From Chryseobacterium sp. MEBOG06 (GTDB taxonomy: Bacteria; Bacteroidota; Bacteroidia; Flavobacteriales; Weeksellaceae), in NCBI RefSeq assembly GCF_021869765.1, contig NZ_CP084580.1, positions 1,550,001 through 1,614,000 on the forward strand: a stretch of DNA of 64,000 bases, given 5' to 3'. The notes beneath the pieces were generated by a model. The model was not told where the DNA came from, searched no databases, and saw nothing but the letters and a program-made list of their open reading frames with translations. Shown one piece after another: positions 34,314 through 43,866 of the stretch. The position numbers and the translations under genes were made by a program. Position 1 is the first letter of the stretch; each line of letters starts with the position of its first letter.

Positions 34314-36563
34314 ATGATAAGAGCCTTGTCAGTTTTTTTCGCATTAATTTCAACCCTAATGTTTGCTCAGAATAAATTGAACTTAATTCCTTATCCTCAA
34401 AATATAAAGCTCAATGAAGGAAATTTTACGATTCCTAATGTTTTGCTTGTAAGTAGTGAACTTCCTAAAAATGAAACAGACTATTTCAAAAAAAGGATAG
34501 CCTCAGTATTACAGTCTAAGGATTCAAAGAATGCTGATGCTCAACTGGTCTATTCGCAACTGCCAAAAGGAGCTGCAGGAGAAGAAGAGTTTTATATTCT
34601 GGAAGTTTCACCTAAGCAGATTCGTATTCAGTCTTATACCCGGCAGGGATATTTTCTTGCCCTTCAGACACTGAGTCAGCTGCTTGAAGAATATAAAGAT
34701 GTAAAGAAGATTCCGGCTTTAAAAATTGAAGACCAGCCGAATTTTGCATGGAGAGGAATGCATTTAGATGTATGCCGTCATTTTTTTACAGTAGATGAGG
34801 TGAAGCAGTATATTGATTATCTGGCGATGTACAAACTGAATACTTTTCACTGGCACTTGACAGATGATCAGGGATGGAGAATTGAAATAAAAAAATATCC
34901 GAAACTGACTCAGATCGGTTCAAAACGTAAAGAATCAATGATCGGGGCATATGTAGACAATACTTTTGACGGGAAACCTTACGGCCCTTATTTTTATACC
35001 CAGCAGCAGATCAAAGAGGTTGTAAAATATGCTCAGGACAGACATATCACCGTTGTTCCGGAAATAGAAATGCCGGGACATGCTTTGGCCGCTCTGTCAG
35101 CATATCCGGAGCTGGCCTGTACAAAAGGGCCTTTTGAAGCTGCAACAAAATGGGGCGTTTTTGATGATGTATTCTGTCCGAAAGATGAAACATTTACATT
35201 TTTAGAAAATGTTCTGGATGAGGTTATACAGCTTTTTCCATCTCAATACATCCATATTGGAGGTGATGAATGCCCGAAAACCAGATGGAAAGAATGTGCT
35301 CACTGTCAGGATCTGATCAGGAAAAATAATTTAAAAGATGAACATGGCTTACAGAGCTATTTTATCCATAGAATTGAAAAATATGTAAACAGCAAAGGCC
35401 GGAAAATAATCGGATGGGATGAGATCCTGGAAGGAGGTTTAGCTCCTAATGCAGCCGTAATGAGCTGGACGGGAGTGAACGGAGGTATTGAAGCCGCAAA
35501 ATCTAAACATTTTGCCGTCATGACTCCAGGGGCTTACTGTTATTTTGATCACTATCAGGGAGATCCTCAATCCGAACCTAATGCTTTTGGAGGCTTTACC
35601 CCTTTGGATAAAGTATACTCTTATAACCCTGTTCCTTCTGAATTGAATGCAGAGCAGGCAAAATATATCATGGGGGTTCAGGCCAACTTGTGGACAGAAT
35701 ATATTTTAGACTTTAAGCAGGTACAATATATGATCTTTCCAAGATTAATGGCACTTTCTGAAGTAGGATGGGGAACCTCAGACCCTGAGAATTATAAAGA
35801 CTTTGAAAACAGAGTCATCACCCAATTCAAAGTTCTGGATAAAATGAAGGTAAACTATGCGAAAAGTATTTACAATATCTCCGGAAAAGTAATCCCTGCA
35901 AATAATGGTATTGATTATGAGCTGTCAACTTCTCAGAGTTCGAGCGGAATAAGATATACGCTGGATGGAACCGCTCCTTCTCTGAATTCTAAAATATATC
36001 AGGGCCCAGTTCCGATTCCCAGCTCCTTAACAATTAAGTCAGCTTATTTTGAAGACGGGCAGTTGAAAAGCGCTGTTTCTACCCAGGAATTTACAATTTC
36101 AAAAACGACCGGAAAAAATATAAGCCTTGAACAGCAACCAAGTGAAAATTATTCCTTTGGTGGTGCTTTTACCCTTGTAGACGGAATAATCGGCAATACC
36201 AGACAACTGGGCAAAACATGGCTTGGCTTTCAGGGGAAAGATGTGATCGCAACAATAGATTTCGGACAGAAAACAGTTTTTTCAGAAGTTTATTTTAATA
36301 CTTTAGAGAATAAAGGAAGCTGGATTCATCTCGCAAAATCTGCGAAAATTTTTGTTTCCGATGATAATAAAAACTTTAAATTGATCAAGGAGATCAGCAA
36401 AGAGGAAATTCAGAATGCTAAAGGAAAGATCAGGCTGAATGTAGGAACTCAGAATGCAAAATATCTGAAAGTAAACATAGAAAACGCAGGAATTATTCCC
36501 CCAGGAAACCCGGGAGCAGATTCCAACGCATGGCTTTTTGTTGATGAAATTGGCGTTAATTAA
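34314..36563 (+). CDS. Secreted beta-N-acetylhexosaminidase (GH20)
   Basis: 749 residues. Signal peptide (cut near MFAQ), GH20b domain (20-140), and a GH20 barrel (145-510) with HWHLTDDQGWRIEIKKYP and the catalytic Asp-Glu pair D318-E319 in GGDECPK. A chitobiase-type C-terminal domain and a discoidin-like (F5/8) domain (about 600-749) follow. There is no T9SS sorting domain. It removes terminal GlcNAc or GalNAc from glycans. Together with the glycosylasparaginase and beta-mannosidase nearby it fits breakdown of N-glycoproteins. The Crp/Fnr gene begins 19 bases after it, so it may be co-transcribed. Confidence 0.92.
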   Translation: MIRALSVFFALISTLMFAQNKLNLIPYPQNIKLNEGNFTIPNVLLVSSELPKNETDYFKKRIASVLQSKDSKNADAQLVYSQLPKGAAGEEEFYILEVSPKQIRIQSYTRQGYFLALQTLSQLLEEYKDVKKIPALKIEDQPNFAWRGMHLDVCRHFFTVDEVKQYIDYLAMYKLNTFHWHLTDDQGWRIEIKKYPKLTQIGSKRKESMIGAYVDNTFDGKPYGPYFYTQQQIKEVVKYAQDRHITVVPEIEMPGHALAALSAYPELACTKGPFEAATKWGVFDDVFCPKDETFTFLENVLDEVIQLFPSQYIHIGGDECPKTRWKECAHCQDLIRKNNLKDEHGLQSYFIHRIEKYVNSKGRKIIGWDEILEGGLAPNAAVMSWTGVNGGIEAAKSKHFAVMTPGAYCYFDHYQGDPQSEPNAFGGFTPLDKVYSYNPVPSELNAEQAKYIMGVQANLWTEYILDFKQVQYMIFPRLMALSEVGWGTSDPENYKDFENRVITQFKVLDKMKVNYAKSIYNISGKVIPANNGIDYELSTSQSSSGIRYTLDGTAPSLNSKIYQGPVPIPSSLTIKSAYFEDGQLKSAVSTQEFTISKTTGKNISLEQQPSENYSFGGAFTLVDGIIGNTRQLGKTWLGFQGKDVIATIDFGQKTVFSEVYFNTLENKGSWIHLAKSAKIFVSDDNKNFKLIKEISKEEIQNAKGKIRLNVGTQNAKYLKVNIENAGIIPPGNPGADSNAWLFVDEIGVN

Positions 36564-36581
36564 GTAAGATTACAGTAAAAA

Positions 36582-37220
36582 ATGAAGAATACTATACTTT
36601 CTTCAGAGTTTTCTTCGTCACCGGAGCTGGTAGAGAAGCTGTACCAGTATGGCACAACAAAGAGCTATCACGAGGGAGACATTATTTTAGACGAAAATGC
36701 TTCTATCCGTTCCATTCCTATCGTGATGAAAGGAATGCTAAAAGTCATCAGGACAGAAGAAGACGGACGTGAAATTCTGCTCTATTACATCAAAGCGGGA
36801 GAAAGCTGTATTATGTCTTTTCTGGGTGGAATGCACAACGAAAAAAGTATTGTAAGAGCTGAAATAGAAGAAGATGCTGAAATCCTTTTTTTACCGGTAG
36901 ACAAGGTTTCTTTATTTATTAAAGAACATCCGGAGTGGCTGGATTATATTTTCAGACTCTATCATAAACGATTCGAAGAACTGCTGGATATTATCAATGC
37001 CATTGCTTTCAAAAAGGTAGATGAAAGACTCCTGAACCTTCTTCAAAAAAAATCTGAGCTCACCGGCTCTGAAACTATTCACACAACCCATGAGCAGCTT
37101 GCCGGCGAGTTGGGAACTGCCAGAGTAGTCGTATCCAGACTCCTTAAACAACTGGAAACAGTAGGAAAGCTGCAACTGGGAAGAAATAAAATTATTATTC
37201 TGAAAAATATCAATTCATAA
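36582..37220 (+). CDS. Crp/Fnr-family transcriptional regulator
   Basis: 212 residues: cyclic-nucleotide-binding-type beta barrel (about 25-135; SYHEGDIILDENASIRSIPI) and a Crp-type winged helix (THEQLAGELGTARVVVSRLL). It lacks the N-terminal cysteine cluster of Fnr. In flavobacteria such regulators often stand beside YeeE/YedE sulfur-transport genes, which follow here after 267 bases, so they are its likely targets. It starts 19 bases after the hexosaminidase gene. Confidence 0.87.
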   Translation: MKNTILSSEFSSSPELVEKLYQYGTTKSYHEGDIILDENASIRSIPIVMKGMLKVIRTEEDGREILLYYIKAGESCIMSFLGGMHNEKSIVRAEIEEDAEILFLPVDKVSLFIKEHPEWLDYIFRLYHKRFEELLDIINAIAFKKVDERLLNLLQKKSELTGSETIHTTHEQLAGELGTARVVVSRLLKQLETVGKLQLGRNKIIILKNINS

Positions 37221-37487
37221 TACAGTTTTTTCATTAAAGCTACTCATATTCCACCTTGTGGCGGTAAACCCAAGATTTAGCGGGGTGGTTTAGCGATGCG
37301 AATTCTTATCATAAACATTTTTATAGGGTTATTATCATGAAACTCCATGCATCATTGATAGGTCCATATTTTTCTTATGTAACAAAAGTAGCAGTAGCAG
37401 AAAAAAGAAAACAGGAACTTTACAAAAAGTTCAGGACCATTTTCTGATGTGTAAGATCAAAGTTTTAAATAAATTTATATAAAAAAA
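37221..37487. other. Upstream region of the YeeE/YedE genes
   Basis: 267 bases without a convincing gene. It contains inverted elements CCACC (37251) ... GGTGG and CGGTAAACC / GGTTTAGCG around 37261-37294, and a 36-codon ATG frame at 37337-37447 that I do not trust. It must carry the promoter of the transporter genes and is a likely binding region for the preceding Crp/Fnr protein. Confidence 0.35.
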
Positions 37488-38051
37488 ATGTTGGAGATCA
37501 TAAAAGAACCATGGCCCTGGTATATTGCAGGTCCGTTGATTGGCCTTACCGTTCCCGCTTTGCTGATTATGGGAAACAAATCCTTTGGAATCAGTTCCTC
37601 GCTGAGGCATATATGTGCCTCCTGTATACCGGCTGATGTGCCCTTTTTTAAATACGATTGGAAAAAAGAATCCTGGAACCTATTCTTTGTGCTCGGGATT
37701 TTTTTCGGTGGAATGATTGCCGCCAGTTTTATGCTTAATCCGGCTGAAATAAAAATTAATCCCAATCTGAAAACCGAACTGGCAGGCTATGGAATTACAG
37801 ACTACAGCAATCTGGTTCCGGTCCAACTGATGAATTTTGAAAGTCTGCTGACCCTCAGAGGGTTTATTACGATGGTCGTCGGTGGGTTTTTGGTGGGCTT
37901 TGGAACCCGGTATGCAGGAGGATGCACCAGTGGACATGCAATCATGGGACTTTCCAATCTGCAATGGCCTTCCCTGGTAGCAACGATCTGTTTTATGATG
38001 GGAGGTTTTTTTATGGCAAATATTATTCTGCCGGTGATTTTATCCCTATAA
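37488..38051 (+). CDS. YeeE/YedE-family transporter half, thiosulfate import type
   Basis: 187 residues with about five membrane helices. It has the conserved GGCTSGHAIMGLSNLQ segment, in which the cysteine is the sulfur-handling residue of the YeeE/TsuA family. YeeE proteins import thiosulfate. Here the family is split into two half-size genes; the next gene, 27 bases on, provides the other half. A Crp/Fnr regulator precedes. Sulfur import is from family knowledge; the exact substrate is not shown. Confidence 0.85.
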   Translation: MLEIIKEPWPWYIAGPLIGLTVPALLIMGNKSFGISSSLRHICASCIPADVPFFKYDWKKESWNLFFVLGIFFGGMIAASFMLNPAEIKINPNLKTELAGYGITDYSNLVPVQLMNFESLLTLRGFITMVVGGFLVGFGTRYAGGCTSGHAIMGLSNLQWPSLVATICFMMGGFFMANIILPVILSL

Positions 38052-38078
38052 GTATAATTTTAAAGAGCATTTGAAATA

Positions 38079-38561
38079 ATGATAAAAGAAAATGATAAAA
38101 GCTGTCAGAATACTGCTGGTATAAATGAAAGTAATACTAACCGTCAATGGTACTATAACCTGAAATATCTTGTTGCGGGTATCTTGTTCGGAATTATTTT
38201 TGTGAAAGCAGAAGTGATCAGCTGGTTCAGAATACAGGAAATGTTCCGGCTGCAGTCCTTCCACATGTACGGAATCATTGGAAGCGCAGTGCTGGTAGGA
38301 ACGGCTTCCGTATGGATTATTAAAAAATTTAATATAAAAACAATAGATGGCGAACCTATTACAATCACTCCTAAAAAATTTAATAAGGGCCAAATTTATG
38401 GCGGATTAATATTTGGCTTTGGATGGGCTGTTACAGGAGCCTGTCCGGGTCCGCTCTTCGCTCAGATCGGGACAGGAGCGTTGGCTGTATCGGTTACACT
38501 TTTGAGTGCCATTGCAGGAACCTGGGTGTATGGATATTTTAAAGATAAACTGCCCCATTGA
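38079..38561 (+). CDS. YeeE/YedE-family transporter second half (DUF6691-like)
   Basis: 160 residues with four membrane helices and the FGWAVTGACPGPLFAQIG motif containing the second conserved cysteine of the family. It lies 27 bases after the first half and in the same orientation, so the two proteins most likely form one transporter. The first 25 residues are charged and of uncertain translation. A hairpin terminator follows about 100 bases later. Confidence 0.85.
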   Translation: MIKENDKSCQNTAGINESNTNRQWYYNLKYLVAGILFGIIFVKAEVISWFRIQEMFRLQSFHMYGIIGSAVLVGTASVWIIKKFNIKTIDGEPITITPKKFNKGQIYGGLIFGFGWAVTGACPGPLFAQIGTGALAVSVTLLSAIAGTWVYGYFKDKLPH

Positions 38562-38666
38562 TCATAATAAAGGGATTTCATATTCAGGTGTAATTTTGTG
38601 CTTCATAGAATGTCAGTTTCCTGGCCACAGGACATAAAAAAGCCGTTTTTTTTATTCTAAAATTCC

Positions 38667-38703
38667 AAAAAGACTGTAGATGATTCTTCTACAGTCTTTT
38701 TAG
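38667..38703 (+). terminator. Terminator after the YeeE/YedE pair
   Basis: Perfect 14-bp stem AAAAAGACTGTAGA / TCTACAGTCTTTTT with a 7-nt loop, followed by AGTTTTT. Confidence 0.85.
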
Positions 38704-38753
38704 TTTTTGTAACCGCTGGAAAATTGCTAATTTGTAAGCCTAATAAACCTGAC

Positions 38754-39746
38754 ATGCAAAGTAGACGAAACTTTATAAAAAGAACAGCAGCAGCTTCTCT
38801 TGCACTTGCTGTAAACCCTTTAGAATTAATAGCTTCTGAATTTCCGGAAAACAATAAATTTGAAAATAAACCCATTGTACTTTCTACCTGGAATTTTGGA
38901 TTAAAAGCCAATGAAGAAGCATGGACTATTCTCGGAAAGGGAGGAAAAGCCTTAGATGCAGTTGAAAAAGGTGTTCGTCTTGTAGAATTAGACCCCAAAG
39001 AAAGAAGTGTCGGTTATGGCGGCCGGCCGGACAGAGATGGCAGAGTCACTCTGGACGCCTGTATCATGGATGAAAATTATAACATAGGTTCAGTAGCATG
39101 TCTGGAACATGTGAAAAATCCAATTTCTGTAGCCAGAGCCGTCATGGAAAAAACGCCTCACGTTATGCTGGTAGGAGATGGAGCCTTACAGTTTGCCCTT
39201 TCACAAGGCTTTAAAAAAGAAAATCTTCTTACCGCCGAATCAGAAAAAGAATGGAAAGAATGGCTGAAAACCAGTCAGTATAAGCCCATTGCCAATATTG
39301 AGAATCACGATACCATAGGAATGATAGCTTTAGATGCCCAGGGTAACCTTTCCGGAGCCTGTACAACCAGCGGAATGGCCTTTAAAATGCACGGCAGAGT
39401 AGGTGATTCCCCGATAATCGGAGCAGGCCTGTTTGTAGATAATGAAGTAGGGGCTGCTACGGCAACCGGTCATGGCGAAGAAGTGATAAGAACAGTAGGA
39501 ACACATCTTGTTGTTGAGTTGATGAGGCAAGGCAGAAACCCGCAGGAGGCTTGTAAAGAAGCGGTAGACAGAATTGTAAAAATTACTCAAAGAAGAAACA
39601 AAAATTTAAAAGATATTCAGGTTGGTTTCATTGCCATCAATAAAAAAGGAGAATATGGTTCTTACTGTATTCAGGACGGGTTTAATTTTGCCGTTTATGA
39701 TCAGAAAGGGAACCGTCTTGAAAAACCGGAATTTGCTTTGAAATAA
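38754..39746 (+). CDS. Glycosylasparaginase, N4-(beta-N-acetylglucosaminyl)-L-asparaginase
   Basis: 330 residues, an Ntn hydrolase that cuts the GlcNAc-Asn bond of N-glycopeptides. The precursor cleaves itself before the nucleophile Thr187 in NHDTIGMIALD; GDGALQF and GGRPDRDGRVTLDAC also match the flavobacterial enzyme. The N-terminus has a twin-arginine-like signal (RRNFIKRTAAASLALAV). The start at 38754 (MQSRRNF) is used because the longer ORF from 38724 adds ten residues outside the signal. It precedes a lipoprotein gene, cutC and a beta-mannosidase gene on the same strand. Confidence 0.93.
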   Translation: MQSRRNFIKRTAAASLALAVNPLELIASEFPENNKFENKPIVLSTWNFGLKANEEAWTILGKGGKALDAVEKGVRLVELDPKERSVGYGGRPDRDGRVTLDACIMDENYNIGSVACLEHVKNPISVARAVMEKTPHVMLVGDGALQFALSQGFKKENLLTAESEKEWKEWLKTSQYKPIANIENHDTIGMIALDAQGNLSGACTTSGMAFKMHGRVGDSPIIGAGLFVDNEVGAATATGHGEEVIRTVGTHLVVELMRQGRNPQEACKEAVDRIVKITQRRNKNLKDIQVGFIAINKKGEYGSYCIQDGFNFAVYDQKGNRLEKPEFALK

Positions 39747-39845
39747 GCTGAGATCAAAATAATAATATTCTTATAACCAATTCATAACAAATATTAGATT
39801 AAATAGAACGGACTTTAGCCCGGGTACCCATTTACATCAGAATAT

Positions 39846-40385
39846 ATGAAAAAAACGATAATAGCTTCCTTATTTTTAATTGTAGCATGCAAGCAGGAAA
39901 ACAAGGAGAAAGCAGTACAAACCAAGCCTCAGGTGAAAGAAAATGTAGTTGTAGAAAATAAATCCAGGGATTCTGAAGAAGCAAAAAACTGGCTGGAGAA
40001 AAACATTGAAGAGTATTTCAAAGATGACCTTGGAAATGAGGAAAAGAATATGCAGAAAATGACAACCAGAGATTATTTTGATTATAAAACAGATGCAATG
40101 AACGTTGATCTGGATGTAGATGGCAGTCTCACTGAAAAGGAGTTTCAGGATAAATGGAAAGATAAGTTTGATACGTCAAAAGCCGGAACAGGTGTTGGAT
40201 TCTTAATCACAGGACAGGATTGGAATGAGATAAAGGTAACAAAATGCCAGCTGATTTCTGACGGTGATAACAGTTATTTATTTGACGTTATACTTACCGA
40301 TAAAGAACTAAAAGCTGAATACCCGGTTAAAGTGAAGATTATAAAAGAAAACAGCTCCTTTTTAATTGCAGACGTAGTACAGTAA
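39846..40385 (+). CDS. Putative lipoprotein of unknown function
   Basis: 179 residues. N-terminal lipoprotein signal with lipobox Cys15 (IVAC), a charged linker, then a mixed alpha/beta domain from about residue 45 with many acidic residues (WLEKNIEEYFKDDLGNEEKN). Family not recognised. It lies 99 bases after the glycosylasparaginase gene and 35 bases before cutC, probably in one transcription unit. No function can be proposed beyond an envelope-associated protein. Confidence 0.7.
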   Translation: MKKTIIASLFLIVACKQENKEKAVQTKPQVKENVVVENKSRDSEEAKNWLEKNIEEYFKDDLGNEEKNMQKMTTRDYFDYKTDAMNVDLDVDGSLTEKEFQDKWKDKFDTSKAGTGVGFLITGQDWNEIKVTKCQLISDGDNSYLFDVILTDKELKAEYPVKVKIIKENSSFLIADVVQ

Positions 40386-40420
40386 GAGCCGAAATAGAAT
40401 TAAAATATACAGAAATTAAA

Positions 40421-41086
40421 ATGCCAAAAATAGAAATAGCCTGCTTTAATCCTGAGTCAGCGATTATTGCTTTCGAAAATGGAGCAGACAGAATAGAATT
40501 ATGTGCTGGTCTCAGTGAAGGAGGAACCACTCCGGAATTTGAAACCACAAAGAAACTTCGTGACAAAATAGATATCCCGATTTTTGTAATGATTCGTCCA
40601 CGGGGAGGTGATTTTACCTATTCAGAAACAGAATTTGAAAAGATGAAAAACGATCTGGTTCATTTAAAGACTCTTGGTGTTGATGGTTTTGTTTTCGGCA
40701 TTCTGGATGAGAATGATGAGGTCAGTATGCAACAGAATAAAGCTTTGATAGAGCTTGCTGCGCCGCTTCCCTGTACCTTTCATCGTGCTTTTGACAGAGC
40801 TAAAACACTGGAAGATTCCTTAGAGAAAGTCATGGAATGTGGTTTTAAAACAATTCTTACGTCAGGTCAGAAACCCAATGTATCTGAGGGAAAAGGAAAC
40901 CTGAAAAAACTGGTTGAACTAGCCGGTGGAAGAATAGAAATTCTTGTAGGAGGCGGTCTCCGTTCCTCAAATATTGAAGAATTAAGAGCGTTTACAAAAG
41001 CGGATTATTTCCACTCTTCTGCTATTACAGATGGCGGTGCTTTTGCCAATCCTGATGAGGTGGTTGCCCTTAAGAATAAATCATAA
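40421..41086 (+). CDS. cutC: CutC family protein
   Basis: 221 residues, a TIM-barrel protein of the CutC family (IEIACFNPESAIIAFENGAD; CAGLSEGGTTPEFE; IMIRPRGGDF-type segment; TSGQKPNVSEG). Historically named for copper homeostasis, though its biochemical role is unsettled. In Bacteroidota cutC is often found beside glycoside hydrolase and glycosylasparaginase genes, as here, so a role in glycan metabolism is conceivable. No transport signal; cytoplasmic. Confidence 0.92.
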   Translation: MPKIEIACFNPESAIIAFENGADRIELCAGLSEGGTTPEFETTKKLRDKIDIPIFVMIRPRGGDFTYSETEFEKMKNDLVHLKTLGVDGFVFGILDENDEVSMQQNKALIELAAPLPCTFHRAFDRAKTLEDSLEKVMECGFKTILTSGQKPNVSEGKGNLKKLVELAGGRIEILVGGGLRSSNIEELRAFTKADYFHSSAITDGGAFANPDEVVALKNKS

Positions 41087-41224
41087 AACAAAACATACGA
41101 TTGGAATTCAATCCGGTTTTTTCATTCACAGGCATTAGCCTATCTGAAACGAAATGACATACTGCATAATTTTAACGGTAGACCAATTAAGGACGGAGTC
41201 CACAGCATTGTAAACAAACTATTG

Positions 41225-43693
41225 ATGAATAAAATACTACTTTTTGCGTTGCTTTTCAGTCAGAATATCATTTTTGCACAATTTTCAGAAAGAAGCTTAT
41301 CCTCCGAAAACTGGCAGTTCAGAAACCCGAAGCAGAAAAACTGGTTTCCGGCCAAAATACCGGGAACTGTTCATCTGGACCTGATGAATAATAAACTGAT
41401 TCCTGATCCTTTTAAAGATGAAAATGAAAAGAAAGTACAATGGGTAGAAAATGAAGACTGGGAATATCAGACTACCTTCAGCGTTTCGTCACAGGAACTA
41501 AAGAAGGAAAATATAGATTTGATTTTTAACGGACTTGATACCTTCGCAGAAATTTACCTGAATGGAAAACTGTTGAAAAAAACAGATAATATGTTTAGGA
41601 AATGGAAGGTTCCGGTAAAAAACTATCTGATAAAGGGAGATAATCTATTGCAAATCAATTTTAAGTCTGCTGTCAGTACCGGAAAAGAGCTGGCAAAAGC
41701 AGTTCCCTTTACAGTGCCTGAGTCACCAAGAAGTTTTGTAAGAAAAGCACAATACCAGTTTGGCTGGGACTGGGGACCAAGGCTTGTAACAGCAGGAATA
41801 TGGAAAGATATTAAGATTGAATACTGGAATACCGCGAAAATAGAAACCCTGAAGATTGAGCAGAAGAATATAGCCGATAAAAAAGCAGACCTGGCTCTTC
41901 ATACTTCAATTGTGGCAGGCAAAGCAGGGAGATATAACCTTATCTTGAACGGTAAAGAGAATACCATTTCATTGAAAAAAGGACAAAACAGGATAGATAT
42001 CCCTTTTACCATTCATAATCCAAAACTTTGGCAGCCAAACGGAAGAGGTGAACCCTATTTGTATGATATACAGGTTTCCTTACTCAAAGAGGCAAAAGTA
42101 CTTTCAGAAAAGAACCAAAAGATGGGTTTAAGAACAGTAGAGCTGATTCAGGAAAAAGATTCAAACGGAAAATCCTTTTCCTTTAAGGTGAATGGAAGCC
42201 CACTCTATATCAAAGGGACAAACTGGATTCCTGCAGATAGTTTTTCACCAAGAATTACGAAAGAAAAATACCAAAAGCTGATCAAAGATACCAAAGATGC
42301 CAATATGAATATGATTCGTATTTGGGGAGGCGGGATTTATGAAGATGATGAATTTTACAAAGCCTGCGATGAAAACGGAATTTTGGTGTGGCAGGATTTT
42401 ATGTTTGCAGGAAGCTTTTATCCCTCAGATGAAGAATTTTTAAACAATGTAAAAGAAGAAGTGAAAGATCAGGTGAACAGACTTCAGAACCATCCGTCCA
42501 TAGCCTTGTGGTGTGGAAATAATGAGATTGATGAAGCGATTGTCAACTGGGGATATCAGAAGCAGTTCAGGTATTCAAAGAACGATTCACTACAGGTTTG
42601 GAAGGATTATAAAAAGCTGTTTCATGATGTTATTCCTGCTGCCTTAAAAGAAAATCTTACCGCAGATAAAAATATCTATTGGCCAAGTTCTCCATCAATC
42701 GGGTGGGGGCATAAAGAAAGCCTTACAGAAGGAGATTCTCACTATTGGGGAGTCTGGTGGGGAGAACAGCCCTTTGAGATTTATAACGAGAAAGTAGGAC
42801 GCTTCATGTCTGAATATGGCTTTCAGGGAATGCCTACCCTTGAAACTGCCAAATCAATGTTTTCCGGTACTCCGGAATTAAGGGTGGAAAACTCAACGGT
42901 CAAAGCTCATGAAAAACATTCCAGAGGCTGGGATATTATTAATGAATACTTAAAGCGTGATTACAAAATCCCCACTGACTTTGTGAAATACAATTATGTT
43001 TCCCAGCTGCTGCAGGCCCGCGGAATGCAGATTGCCATTGAAGCTCACCGCCGTGCAAAGCCTTACAATATGGGAACTTTATATTGGCAGCTCAATGACT
43101 GCTGGCCCGTGGTTTCATGGTCTTCCATTGATTATCTTGGGAACTGGAAGGCATTTCACTATCAGGCTAAAAGAAGCTTTGAACCTATATTGATATCCGT
43201 AGCAGAGACTGATAAAAACTATGATATTTACTTTATAAGTGATTTGCTTAAAGATTTGAAGTTCAGTTTAAAAATAGAATTGATTGATTTTGAAGGGAAA
43301 AAGCTTTGGGAGAGCAGGAAGTCCGGTGACCTGAAGGCAGATGCCAGTGAAAAAATATCGAGCATTACAAAATCACAGTTAGTCCAATTTGACACATCAA
43401 AAGCTGTTTTAAAAATCACCTCTGAAAATGATTTAAAATATGAAAAACTGTTCTTTTTTAATAGACCAAAAGATTTAAAACTTTCAAAACCTGACATTAC
43501 AATCAGAAAAATATCTCCGGTGGAGATAGAAGTATCTGCAGATGTTCTGGCAAAAGATGTTTATCTGATTGGAAATACTCATTTCAGTGATAATTTTTTC
43601 GATCTCCTGCCTGGATCATCCAAGAGAATTACCCTTTCAAAACCTTTAGAAAAAGTTGAAGTGATGAGCCTGTGGGAAGTCATGAACAACTAA
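41225..43693 (+). CDS. Exported beta-mannosidase (GH2)
   Basis: 822 residues. Signal peptide (cut near IFAQ), GH2 sugar-binding domain (25-190), Ig-like domain, and a TIM barrel with general acid/base in WCGNNEID (about Glu434) and nucleophile in MSEYGFQGMP (about Glu531), then C-terminal beta domains. The product removes the beta-linked mannose of N-glycan cores. The ATG at 41225 is chosen over the in-frame TTG at 41222. Its neighbours (hexosaminidase, glycosylasparaginase, cutC) suggest a shared task in degrading N-glycans. Confidence 0.92.
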   Translation: MNKILLFALLFSQNIIFAQFSERSLSSENWQFRNPKQKNWFPAKIPGTVHLDLMNNKLIPDPFKDENEKKVQWVENEDWEYQTTFSVSSQELKKENIDLIFNGLDTFAEIYLNGKLLKKTDNMFRKWKVPVKNYLIKGDNLLQINFKSAVSTGKELAKAVPFTVPESPRSFVRKAQYQFGWDWGPRLVTAGIWKDIKIEYWNTAKIETLKIEQKNIADKKADLALHTSIVAGKAGRYNLILNGKENTISLKKGQNRIDIPFTIHNPKLWQPNGRGEPYLYDIQVSLLKEAKVLSEKNQKMGLRTVELIQEKDSNGKSFSFKVNGSPLYIKGTNWIPADSFSPRITKEKYQKLIKDTKDANMNMIRIWGGGIYEDDEFYKACDENGILVWQDFMFAGSFYPSDEEFLNNVKEEVKDQVNRLQNHPSIALWCGNNEIDEAIVNWGYQKQFRYSKNDSLQVWKDYKKLFHDVIPAALKENLTADKNIYWPSSPSIGWGHKESLTEGDSHYWGVWWGEQPFEIYNEKVGRFMSEYGFQGMPTLETAKSMFSGTPELRVENSTVKAHEKHSRGWDIINEYLKRDYKIPTDFVKYNYVSQLLQARGMQIAIEAHRRAKPYNMGTLYWQLNDCWPVVSWSSIDYLGNWKAFHYQAKRSFEPILISVAETDKNYDIYFISDLLKDLKFSLKIELIDFEGKKLWESRKSGDLKADASEKISSITKSQLVQFDTSKAVLKITSENDLKYEKLFFFNRPKDLKLSKPDITIRKISPVEIEVSADVLAKDVYLIGNTHFSDNFFDLLPGSSKRITLSKPLEKVEVMSLWEVMNN

Positions 43694-43838
43694 AATTATT
43701 TCCGGATTTTAGGCTTCTGGAAATCTGGAAGGGTTGATATGTAAAAGAAACTTTTACTAACCCCCTATTATTCCTGCTTTAATAGAAATCATACCCGAGA
43801 AAATATAAATTTTACTCTTCCAACTCAAAAATCAGCCG

Positions 43839-43846
43839 TAAATTTG
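43839..43846 (+). promoter_or_regulatory. Promoter -7 element of the AEC transporter gene
   Basis: TAAATTTG followed by C. TTTT at 43809-43812 may act as -33. ATG at 43867. Confidence 0.5.
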
Positions 43847-43866
43847 CATCATATTTCTTTATAGTT

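Noticed and set aside
37337-37447. 36-codon ATG frame before the YeeE gene
   Set aside because: No ribosome-binding signal, no recognisable domain and no evidence beyond an open frame in AT-rich DNA.
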